Part shown: in pieces, positions 1 to 5,886 of the stretch
Numbering within the stretch: the first letter of the stretch is position 1
Layout of the letters: every line of letters starts with the position of its first letter
From: an uncultured Clostridia bacterium
GTDB taxonomy: Bacteria; Bacillota; Clostridia; UBA1381
Direction of reading: 5' to 3'
DNA length: 7,141 bases
NCBI GenBank assembly: GCA_910578235.1
Contig: CAJTPP010000099.1
Span: 1 to 7,141 of the forward strand
Notes under the pieces: model-generated
Told to the model about the DNA's origin: nothing
Seen by the model: only the letters and a program-made list of their open reading frames with translations
Databases searched by the model: none
Made by a program: the position numbers and the translations under genes

Positions 1-23
1 AAAAACTGCCGTATGCAGTTTTT
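1..23 (-). terminator. Rho-independent terminator hairpin downstream of the PBP gene
   Basis: Positions 1-9 (AAAAACTGC) pair perfectly with 15-23 (GCAGTTTTT) around a 5-base loop. Read on the minus strand, the hairpin begins 49 bases past the PBP stop codon and ends in a run of T, as an intrinsic terminator should. The A/T-flanked arms would also let it work on the plus strand, so it may be bidirectional with a gene to the left of the window. The window edge cuts off the rest of the T-run. Confidence 0.7.
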
Positions 24-72
24 GCAGGAATTTTAGTAATTTTCAAATTAGTTTTTATTATTTTGTGTTTTA

Positions 73-2709
73 TTATTCCGCAGAACTTTCGCTTAGATCT
101 GAATCTCCACTTTCTCCCTCAGAGGAGGAGCCGGTATCTGTACCTGATGTGTCAGTTGGAGGCTCATGTACATTTGGCCCTGAACTGCCGTCTGAGGAAG
201 GTTCGTTGGGGACGGAGCCTGTATTTCCGTCATTGCTGCCGCTATTGCTATTGTCATCATTTGGGGGCGGATTATTAGAGTTACCTCCTGTTGGTTGGTG
301 AACATCTCCGCTTCCTGCCTGATTACCGGATGTGGCTGGAGGTGACGTGACAGCCGTTGACGGTGATGTCGACGGGGAAGGTGTAAAGCTTGGTATAGGC
401 GATGGTGTGGATTTTTTTCTGGCATGTGATGAATCACAGCTTGATTTTGGTTGTGTGCCTTCCACAAAGTAACCGGTTGCGGAAGGACAGGTACTTGTTG
501 CAAGCATGCCTGATAATTCGCATACAGTAGCTGAAACCACATTGTTAGGCTTGGTAAGTTCCTTTGGATTAAGAGAATTATGGATTTTATCCATAACAAG
601 CTTCCATGCGGTAACTGTCGGGTTGCCTGAGACTCCTGCGGCTGAAATTGAGGACGGTGTATCAAAACCATACCAGCACGCGCCTACATAATAAGGGGTA
701 AAGCCAACGAACCACTTGTCGCAGTCATCATCTGTAGTACCTGTTTTACCATAGGTTGATATACCCGAGTTAAGCGACGCTCCGCGGCCTGTGCCGACAG
801 AGCTGTTTACAACTCCCGAAAGAAGGTCGGCTGTTATAAATGCCGAAGCCGCGCTGATTGCCTGAGTTGAGTTTGCTGAATGTGAAAGTATAACCTGACC
901 TGTTGAATCAAGTACCTGAGTATATGTGTAAGGCTTGATATATTTTCCGCTGTTTACAAATGTACAGTAAGCGGCGGTCATTTCTTCTACTGTGACGCCC
1001 TGTGTAAGGCCGCCTAACGCAAGTGAACTGTAGTTTTTATCTTCGTCGACAAGCGTTGAGAGATGAAACTTGTTTTGCAGATAACCGAATGAAGTTGAAA
1101 CACCGACCATGTCAAGCACTTTTACCGCAGGGATATTAGAGCTGCGGGCAACCGCTTCCTTCACGGTCATATCACCTAAGAAATCGTTGTAAGAGTTTTT
1201 TGGTTTCCATTTGTCATTGCCTATTGTGATCTCTTCGTCTGTGACTGTTGTTACTTCTGTGATTTTGCCTGTGTCAATAGCCGGCGCGTAAACTGACAGC
1301 GGCTTAATAGATGATCCGGGCTGTCTTTTTGAATGAGTCGCTCTGTTCCAGCCGCGTATGTCCGTTTTTTCGCCGAGACCTCCGATAAGTCCTCTGACTT
1401 TGCCGGTATAAGGATCCATAATTACCATGGCTGACTGAGCGCCCTTACCGGTATAAGGGAAGTTGGCGGTATCCGTAAACACATCCTCCATAATTTTCTG
1501 TATATCCGGATCAATTGTTGAATATATCTTCATGCCGCCGTTATAAACCTGCTGCGTGGCAAAATCTGCCGAGTAGCCTTTTTGTTCCACAAGATCGTTT
1601 ATAACATCGTTAATGACCTGATCAACGAAATAGGAGGTCATGCGGCCGTTTCTGCCTCTGTGCGCGTTGCTTACAACAAGATCGCTTGCCGATGCTTCCG
1701 CGTATTCGGTATTTGAAATATAGCCGAGTTCAAGCATTTTGCCGAGAACAAGATTTCTTTTGTCTATATTTTTATCAGGGTGAACAAAAGGATCAAATTC
1801 TGACGGGAACTGAGTTATGCCTGCGATTGAAGCCGCTTCGGCAAGTGTCAGCTCAGCCGCGCTTTTGTTGAAATATGTGTTTGAAGCCGCTTCTACACCG
1901 TTACAGTTATTGGCGAAATATACTATATTAAGATACATAGTTAGAATTTCGTCTTTCGTGAGTTGTCTTTCGAGAGCGATGGCCCGCATCATTTCCTTTA
2001 CTTTACGTGTTGGAGTATTTTGATTTTCCTTTGTTATGTTTTTTATAACCTGCTGGGTTATGGTACTTCCTCCGTAGCTGGAGGAACCAATTCCCATTTT
2101 TGAAAGGATCCATTTGCCTGTGGCGCCGAGCGTTCGCTTTATATCAACGCCGTGATGCTTGTAAAAACGCTCATCCTCGATGGAAACCATTGCGTCTTTC
2201 ATAATTTGAGGTATTTGGGATGAGTCTACCCAGATACAGTTATCCTGTCCTTGTATTTGCTCAAGCTCCTGCGGGGTTCCGCTTGCATCTTCATAATATA
2301 TGAAGGAGGAATAGTTCAGGGCGAGTGTCTGTATATTCATGTCATTTATTTCACGCGATACCGCGGCATACATACCGACAGTTATACCGGCGCCGACTAT
2401 AATAAATACGAAAAGAATTGTAAAAAAGGTCAGTCGTAAGCGGCGTCTGAAACGCAGCTGTTTTTCTGTCAGCTGTTTTTTTCTTTTTCTTCTCGGTGAC
2501 GCGGGGGATGTATGTTTATTCTGAGGAGTATCGCTGCGTTTGGCAGCGTTTTTTTGTGCGGAGGAGCGTGAGGAGTGTGATGAGTTTTGCCTGCGGCGTC
2601 TTGGTGCAGCTGCGGAGTCAGCAGTCATTTTGTCATATTCCTCCCAGTTGAAGTCGTCATTGGATGAGTAACCTCCGTTGCGTCTGTTTCTTCCGTTATT
2701 GTCTGCCAT
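73..2709 (-). CDS. Class A penicillin-binding protein, PBP1A family (bifunctional transglycosylase/transpeptidase)
   Basis: This membrane-anchored enzyme polymerises lipid II into glycan strands and cross-links the stem peptides. The product is 878 residues. A basic cytoplasmic N-terminus (1-90) is followed by one membrane helix (about 91-117). The GT51 glycosyltransferase domain (about 135-345) shows EDERFY with catalytic Glu178, GGSTITQQ (213-220), RKVKEM (235-240) and KDEILTMYLN (252-261). The transpeptidase domain (about 425-710) has all three active-site motifs: SSIK with Ser466 and Lys469, SSN (523-525) and KTGT (655-658). After a Cys-containing segment (730-758), the last 110 or so residues are low complexity, rich in Ser, Pro, Thr, Gly and Asn, ending acidic. 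An ATG 36 bases upstream is in frame, but 2709 is preferred: AGGAGG (2717-2722) lies 7 bases before it, and the predicted transcript starts at about 2743, inside the longer frame. Family assignment is secure; the exact orthologue is not. Confidence 0.97.
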   Translation of the reverse strand: MADNNGRNRRNGGYSSNDDFNWEEYDKMTADSAAAPRRRRQNSSHSSRSSAQKNAAKRSDTPQNKHTSPASPRRKRKKQLTEKQLRFRRRLRLTFFTILFVFIIVGAGITVGMYAAVSREINDMNIQTLALNYSSFIYYEDASGTPQELEQIQGQDNCIWVDSSQIPQIMKDAMVSIEDERFYKHHGVDIKRTLGATGKWILSKMGIGSSSYGGSTITQQVIKNITKENQNTPTRKVKEMMRAIALERQLTKDEILTMYLNIVYFANNCNGVEAASNTYFNKSAAELTLAEAASIAGITQFPSEFDPFVHPDKNIDKRNLVLGKMLELGYISNTEYAEASASDLVVSNAHRGRNGRMTSYFVDQVINDVINDLVEQKGYSADFATQQVYNGGMKIYSTIDPDIQKIMEDVFTDTANFPYTGKGAQSAMVIMDPYTGKVRGLIGGLGEKTDIRGWNRATHSKRQPGSSIKPLSVYAPAIDTGKITEVTTVTDEEITIGNDKWKPKNSYNDFLGDMTVKEAVARSSNIPAVKVLDMVGVSTSFGYLQNKFHLSTLVDEDKNYSSLALGGLTQGVTVEEMTAAYCTFVNSGKYIKPYTYTQVLDSTGQVILSHSANSTQAISAASAFITADLLSGVVNSSVGTGRGASLNSGISTYGKTGTTDDDCDKWFVGFTPYYVGACWYGFDTPSSISAAGVSGNPTVTAWKLVMDKIHNSLNPKELTKPNNVVSATVCELSGMLATSTCPSATGYFVEGTQPKSSCDSSHARKKSTPSPIPSFTPSPSTSPSTAVTSPPATSGNQAGSGDVHQPTGGNSNNPPPNDDNSNSGSNDGNTGSVPNEPSSDGSSGPNVHEPPTDTSGTDTGSSSEGESGDSDLSESSAE

Positions 2710-2749
2710 AGTATATCCTCCTGACTTGTAAATATAGTTATACATACTA

Positions 2750-2778
2750 ATTATATACTATAATGTATAAATTTGCAA
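2750..2778 (-). promoter_or_regulatory. Sigma-A-type promoter of the PBP gene
   Basis: Read on the minus strand, TTGCAA (2778-2773) and a perfect TATAAT (2755-2750) are separated by exactly 17 bases. Transcription would start near 2743, giving a leader of about 34 bases that carries the AGGAGG site at 2722-2717. This is a visual consensus match; the start has not been mapped. Confidence 0.72.
2759..2764 (+). promoter_or_regulatory. Possible -10 box for the BofC-like gene
   Basis: A perfect TATAAT reads on the plus strand at 2759-2764, inside the spacer of the opposite-facing PBP promoter. The -35 side is poor: TTATAC at 2738 with a 15-base spacer, or AGTTAT at 2736 with 17. A second candidate -10 is TATAAA at 2803-2808, also without a good -35. 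In such AT-rich DNA the match could be chance. Confidence 0.35.
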
Positions 2779-2855
2779 CTATTATTTTTTTGAGGAATGA
2801 TGTATAAAAATAACGAGGTATGGGAATACTCAAAAAAAACTTTGGAGGAAAAATT

Positions 2856-3221
2856 ATGAAAATTTTAAAGAATACCATGATAGTTTCATCATATGTATTA
2901 CTTGTGGCGTTATTTTTCGGCGGAGGCTATGCTTTAGGCAGGATAGGGATTAGAAATGATGTGCTGCCGGAGACAACTATGGTACCTGACACGGTTCAGG
3001 CAGTATCGGAGACTGTGACGGAGAGTCCTGTATATGAGCTGATCATTGAGGACGGGGAGTTAAGAATTTATAAATGTATAGGCGAAAATAAAACAATTAT
3101 TGCGAGCGAGAAAATAAGCGAGAATGTATTTCCGCGCTCAGATGTGGAAGAACTGAGGAAAGGCGTGAAATTCGAGCGGCTTGAGGCGGCACAGCAGATG
3201 TTTGAAAATTTTGTAAGCTGA
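2856..3221 (+). CDS. Small single-pass membrane protein with BofC C-terminal-like domain
   Basis: The product is 121 residues. Residues 7-30 form a hydrophobic segment (NTMIVSSYVLLVALFFGGGY) that is either a membrane anchor or an uncleaved signal. A Thr/Glu/Val-rich linker follows (about 36-58). The C-terminal part (about 60-121) has the pattern YELIIEDGELRIYK, then PRSDVEELRKGV, then a short final helix. From memory, this matches the BofC C-terminal domain of clostridial proteins (a Y-x-[LI]-x-x-x-x-G-x-[LI] strand, a DxxxLxxGI turn, an ExxxxxxEDY/FxS-like end). In Bacillus, BofC is a forespore-secreted inhibitor of SpoIVB signalling; this protein lacks BofC's N-terminal domain, so that role should not be assumed. 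The start at 2856 is chosen because GGAGG (2844-2848) sits 7 bases upstream. An in-frame ATG at 2820 has GAGG only about 2 bases before it, which is too close. It is divergent from the PBP gene. The gene is probably real; the domain call is tentative. Confidence 0.75.
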   Translation: MKILKNTMIVSSYVLLVALFFGGGYALGRIGIRNDVLPETTMVPDTVQAVSETVTESPVYELIIEDGELRIYKCIGENKTIIASEKISENVFPRSDVEELRKGVKFERLEAAQQMFENFVS

Positions 3222-3282
3222 TTATGTAATTGTTAAGTTTATGAACAATTTGTTAAAAAGACAAAAGTGAGATAATAGCAGT

Positions 3283-3335
3283 AAAATAAAGTAAAATTAT
3301 GAAAAATAAAGAAAAATATATAAAAAATCTCAAAA
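3283..3335. promoter_or_regulatory. Phased A-tracts: predicted curved DNA / UP element upstream of groES
   Basis: Six runs of A lie at 3283-3286, 3293-3296, 3302-3306, 3312-3316, 3322-3327 and 3332-3335. Their centres are spaced 9 to 10.5 bases apart, close to one helical turn. Phased A-tracts are known to bend DNA, and A/T-rich DNA just upstream of a -35 box is where the RNA polymerase alpha subunits bind. The last two tracts fall about 40-55 bases before the predicted groES transcription start. The sequence pattern is direct; the function is inferred. Confidence 0.5.
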
Positions 3336-3342
3336 TCAGACT

Positions 3343-3371
3343 TTGCACAATACGTTAAAAAACGTCATAAT
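3343..3371 (+). promoter_or_regulatory. Sigma-A-type promoter of the groESL operon
   Basis: TTGCAC (3343-3348) and CATAAT (3366-3371) are 17 bases apart. The expected transcription start near 3378 falls in the left arm of the CIRCE repeat, which fits repression by HrcA at the start site. The leader would be about 66 bases. The spacer also holds a short palindrome, ACGTT-AAAA-AACGT (3352-3365). Confidence 0.8.
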
Positions 3372-3374
3372 ATC

Positions 3375-3409
3375 ATTGTTAGCACTCAAATGTGTCGAGT
3401 GCTAACAAT
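3375..3409. promoter_or_regulatory. CIRCE operator (HrcA binding site)
   Basis: TTAGCACTC (3379-3387) and GAGTGCTAA (3397-3405) flank a 9-base spacer, an exact match to the CIRCE consensus. The perfect pairing extends four more bases on each side (ATTG at 3375-3378, CAAT at 3406-3409), giving 13-bp arms. CIRCE is the known operator of the HrcA repressor of groESL and dnaK operons. HrcA needs GroEL for activity, so free chaperonin shuts the operon off. The hrcA gene is not in this window. Confidence 0.97.
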
Positions 3410-3443
3410 AACGAACGATTATATTATTAGGAGGTAGTATATA

Positions 3444-3728
3444 ATGAATATTAAACCATTGGCAGACAGAGTAGTTCTGAAGATGCTTGAAGCCGAAGAA
3501 ACCACAAAAAGCGGTATTATTCTTACTTCAAAAGCTCAGGAAAAGCCGCAGGTTGCCGAAATTGTCGCGGTAGGCCCCGGGGGCGTTGTTGACGGCAAGG
3601 AGGTAAAGATGGAGGTTTCCGTTGGAGACAAGGTGCTTATGTCAAAGTATGCTGGCACGGAAGTTAAGGTTGACGGCGAAGAATATACAATTCTCCGTCA
3701 GAGCGATATTTTAGCAATAGTAGAATAA
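3444..3728 (+). CDS. groES: Co-chaperonin GroES (Hsp10)
   Basis: This cytoplasmic heptameric lid closes the GroEL cavity during ATP-driven protein folding. The product is 94 residues, the normal length. It begins with the typical NIKPLADRVVLK strand. The mobile loop (about residues 16-33) contains the hydrophobic GIIL (24-27) that docks on the GroEL apical domain, followed by the conserved VAVGPG (41-46). The second half carries VGDKVLMSKYAGTEV and ends in DILAIVE. AGGAGG (3429-3434) lies 9 bases before the ATG. It is the first gene of the operon, 39 bases ahead of groEL, under the CIRCE-controlled promoter. Confidence 0.98.
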   Translation: MNIKPLADRVVLKMLEAEETTKSGIILTSKAQEKPQVAEIVAVGPGGVVDGKEVKMEVSVGDKVLMSKYAGTEVKVDGEEYTILRQSDILAIVE

Positions 3729-3767
3729 TCGTTTTATAATACAGTAATTATTTCAGGAGGATTAGAA

Positions 3768-5393
3768 ATGGCTAAACAGATTAAGTACGGACAGGACGCG
3801 AGACATGCTCTTGAGAGCGGTATTAATCAGCTTGCGGATACAGTAAAAATTACACTTGGCCCAAAGGGCAGAAATGTTGTTCTGGATAAAAAATTCGGCG
3901 CGCCGCTTATCACAAACGACGGCGTTACAATAGCAAAAGAAATCGAGCTTGAGGATCCGTTTGAGAATATGGGAGCTCAGTTGGTGAAAGAAGTTGCGAC
4001 AAAGACAAATGATGTTGCCGGTGACGGCACAACAACAGCGACATTGCTTGCTCAGGCGCTTGTGCGCGAGGGCTTGAAGAATGTTGCGGCAGGCGCAAAT
4101 CCTATGATTGTCAGAAAGGGTATTCAGAAGGCTGTCGATGCTGCTGTTGAGAAGCTTCTGTCAACAGCTAAAAAGGTTCAGGGTAAAGAAGATATCGCAA
4201 GAGTGGCAGCTGTTTCGGCTGCTAACGAGGAAATCGGCGAGCTGATTGCCGAGGCTATGGAAAAGGTGACAGCTGATGGTGTTATAACAGTGGAGGAGTC
4301 AAAAACCGCTGAGACATATTCTGAGATTGTTGAAGGTATGCAGTTTGACCGCGGATATATTACTCCGTATATGGTGACTGATACCGAAAAAATGGAGGCG
4401 GTGCTTGACGATCCGTTTATTCTTATTACTGATAAGAAGATCTCCAACATTCAGGAAATTCTTCCGCTTCTTGAACAGGTAATGCAGGCGGGAAGAAAAA
4501 TGGTAATTATTGCGGAGGATGTTGAAGGTGAGGCGCTGTCTACACTTATCGTAAATAAGCTTCGTGGAACATTTGTATGCGTGCCGGTAAAGGCTCCCGG
4601 TTTTGGTGACAGACGTAAGGAAATGCTTCAGGATATAGCGATACTTACAGGCGGTCAGGTGATCAGTGAGGAGCTTGGTTTTGAACTGAAGGATACACAG
4701 ATTTCTCAGCTTGGTACTGCGAGACAGGTAAAAATTCAGAAAGAGCTTACAATTATTGTTGACGGCGCGGGCGATAAGTCAGCTATTGCAGACAGAGTGG
4801 CACAGATAAGGCGTGAGCTGGACGCATCAACATCAGAGTTTGATAAAGAAAAGCTTCAGGAAAGACTTGCAAAGCTTGCGGGCGGTGTTGCTGTTGTTAA
4901 GGTTGGCGCGGCAACTGAAACAGAAATGAAAGAAATGAAGCTCAGAATAGAGGATGCTCTCGCGGCTACAAAGGCTGCTGTGGAGGAAGGTATTGTAGCC
5001 GGCGGCGGAACAAGCTATATAGATGTAATCCCGACTGTTACAGAATTGCTTGACTCTACAGCAGGGGATGAAAAAACAGGCGTTCAGATCGTGTTGAAGG
5101 CGCTTGAGGAGCCTGCTTGGCAGATTGCAAAAAATGCTGGACTTGAAGGCAGTGTAATTGTTGACAAGATTAAAGCCTGTGATGAGGGCAAGGGTTATAA
5201 CGCGCTTGTTGAGGAATATGTGGATATGATTTCCGCAGGTATTGTTGATCCTGTTAAGGTTACAAGAAGCGCGTTGCAGAACGCGGCGTCTGTTGCTTCA
5301 ATGGTGCTTACAACGGAAAGTTTGGTGACAGATATTCCTGAGCCGCCGTCAGCGGCGCCGGCTATGGATCCGGGAATGGGCGGAATGTATTAA
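3768..5393 (+). CDS. groEL: Chaperonin GroEL (Hsp60)
   Basis: This is the cytoplasmic tetradecameric chaperonin that encloses unfolded proteins and refolds them with ATP and GroES. The product is 541 residues, full length, with no frameshift visible. The equatorial ATP-binding parts are LGPKGRN (30-36) and AGDGTTT (84-90), with Asp86 matching the conserved metal/ATP aspartate. IEDAL near 394-398 contains Asp396, corresponding to the catalytic Asp398 of E. coli, and is followed by AGGG (411-414). The apical domain (about 190-375) includes the typical KAPGFGDRRKEML (275-287). The tail ends MDPGMGGMY, a short version of the usual GGM repeat, closed by a terminal Tyr. AGGAGG (3755-3760) is 7 bases before the ATG. 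Two TAA stops lie in tandem (5391-5396). It is co-transcribed with groES, and the terminator starts 9 bases past the first stop codon. Confidence 0.99.
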   Translation: MAKQIKYGQDARHALESGINQLADTVKITLGPKGRNVVLDKKFGAPLITNDGVTIAKEIELEDPFENMGAQLVKEVATKTNDVAGDGTTTATLLAQALVREGLKNVAAGANPMIVRKGIQKAVDAAVEKLLSTAKKVQGKEDIARVAAVSAANEEIGELIAEAMEKVTADGVITVEESKTAETYSEIVEGMQFDRGYITPYMVTDTEKMEAVLDDPFILITDKKISNIQEILPLLEQVMQAGRKMVIIAEDVEGEALSTLIVNKLRGTFVCVPVKAPGFGDRRKEMLQDIAILTGGQVISEELGFELKDTQISQLGTARQVKIQKELTIIVDGAGDKSAIADRVAQIRRELDASTSEFDKEKLQERLAKLAGGVAVVKVGAATETEMKEMKLRIEDALAATKAAVEEGIVAGGGTSYIDVIPTVTELLDSTAGDEKTGVQIVLKALEEPAWQIAKNAGLEGSVIVDKIKACDEGKGYNALVEEYVDMISAGIVDPVKVTRSALQNAASVASMVLTTESLVTDIPEPPSAAPAMDPGMGGMY

Positions 5394-5401
5394 TAAAGAT
5401 T

Positions 5402-5433
5402 AAAAAATGACGTTCGCTGAACGTCATTTTTTT
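5402..5433. terminator. Bidirectional Rho-independent terminator between groEL and the convergent small gene
   Basis: AAAAAATGACGTTC (5402-5415) pairs perfectly with its complement at 5419-5432 around a 3-base loop (GCT). There are A's on the left and seven T's on the right, so either strand gives a hairpin with a U-tail. It starts 9 bases past the groEL stop and lies 71 bases beyond the stop of the minus-strand 57-residue gene, so it probably ends both transcripts. Confidence 0.92.
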
Positions 5434-5503
5434 AGAAATTTATTGCGGTACGAGTAATTTTATTAATTACAAACAGCACGGCAGTTTTTATCATTAGAGA
5501 TTT

Positions 5504-5677
5504 TTAGCTGAGTTTATTCTGTTCAACAAGAGCCTGGAAAGATTTTAGTTTGTCAATAGTATTTACTCCGCTGCCACGGTCGAGTATCTGCTGCTGGAGC
5601 TGAGCGGGTAATGAATTAAAATAATGCATGGCCTCGCTGTCGTATGAAATTAATTGACTTATATTTTCGTATTCCAT
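5504..5677 (-). CDS. Small hypothetical protein (57 residues)
   Basis: The product is a soluble protein of 57 residues with no membrane segment or signal peptide, predicted to be mostly helical. The centre reads AMHYFNSLPAQLQQQILDRG (16-35), followed by SGVNTIDKLKSFQALVEQ (36-53). From memory, small clostridial proteins with the pattern Y[FY]xSLPxxVQxxIxxxGxxxxxxxxL are common and uncharacterised; I cannot confirm the match or name a function. ATG at 5677 is chosen because GAGGTGA (5689-5683) ends 5 bases upstream. An in-frame GTG at 5686 lies inside that ribosome site, so it is not the start. No convincing promoter was found on this strand. The gene faces groEL and likely shares its terminator. 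Confidence 0.8.
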   Translation of the reverse strand: MEYENISQLISYDSEAMHYFNSLPAQLQQQILDRGSGVNTIDKLKSFQALVEQNKLS

Positions 5678-5682
5678 TGAAA

Positions 5683-5689
5683 TCACCTC
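5683..5689 (-). promoter_or_regulatory. Ribosome binding site that fixes the start of the 57-residue gene
   Basis: Read on the minus strand, GAGGTGA is a seven-base perfect complement to the 16S rRNA 3' end, 5 bases before ATG 5677. It contains the in-frame GTG that would otherwise add three residues (V/M-I-S) to the protein, and so excludes that start. Confidence 0.8.
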
Positions 5690-5802
5690 GTAAATAGTGT
5701 GCTCGAAAATAATTTTTGCTATTCACAAAATGTAATCAGAGCTTGAGTGTTTCAAGAATGTTACAATATCTTTGCGTGTTGTTTACAATACGTGTGTTGA
5801 GA

Positions 5803-5830
5803 TTGACAAAGGAAATATATGTTATAAAAT
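5803..5830 (+). promoter_or_regulatory. Sigma-A-type promoter of the dockerin protein gene
   Basis: A perfect TTGACA (5803-5808) is followed after 16 bases by TAAAAT (5825-5830); the overlapping TATAAA at 5823 is an alternative -10 with a shorter spacer. The predicted start is about 5837, giving a leader of about 50 bases. Just upstream, TTACAATA occurs twice (5761-5768 and 5783-5790), 22 bases apart. Confidence 0.65.
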
Positions 5831-5886
5831 AATAATGTACTAATATGGGCTTAGTTCCAAATAAATTAAAAGATAGGGGGATAATT

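Noticed and set aside
93..671. 192-residue open frame on the minus strand overlapping the PBP tail
   Set aside because: It is another frame of the low-complexity repeat-like coding region of the PBP; it has no coherent protein pattern and is explained by the biased composition there.
2710..2745. Longer PBP start at 2745 adding 12 residues (MYNYIYKSGGYT)
   Set aside because: The AGGAGG site lies inside this extension, properly spaced for ATG 2709, and the predicted transcription start (about 2743) is downstream of the 2745 ATG.
2820..2855. Longer start of the BofC-like gene at 2820
   Set aside because: GAGG is only about 2 bases before this ATG, too close to serve, whereas GGAGG is 7 bases before ATG 2856, which is followed directly by a normal Lys-rich start and hydrophobic segment.
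3228..3250. Inverted repeat AATTGTT / AACAATT just after the BofC-like gene, as a possible terminator
   Set aside because: There are only seven pairs, each arm with a single G or C, the loop is nine bases and no T-run follows; too weak to call.
4178..4450. 90-residue open frame antisense to groEL
   Set aside because: It is a shadow of the groEL coding strand: Ser/Ile/Ala-rich, with no ribosome site or recognisable domain.
5742..5756. Small inverted repeat CTTGA / TCAAG in the 5678-5886 intergenic region
   Set aside because: Five-base arms in AT-rich DNA with no promoter or T-run nearby; expected by chance.
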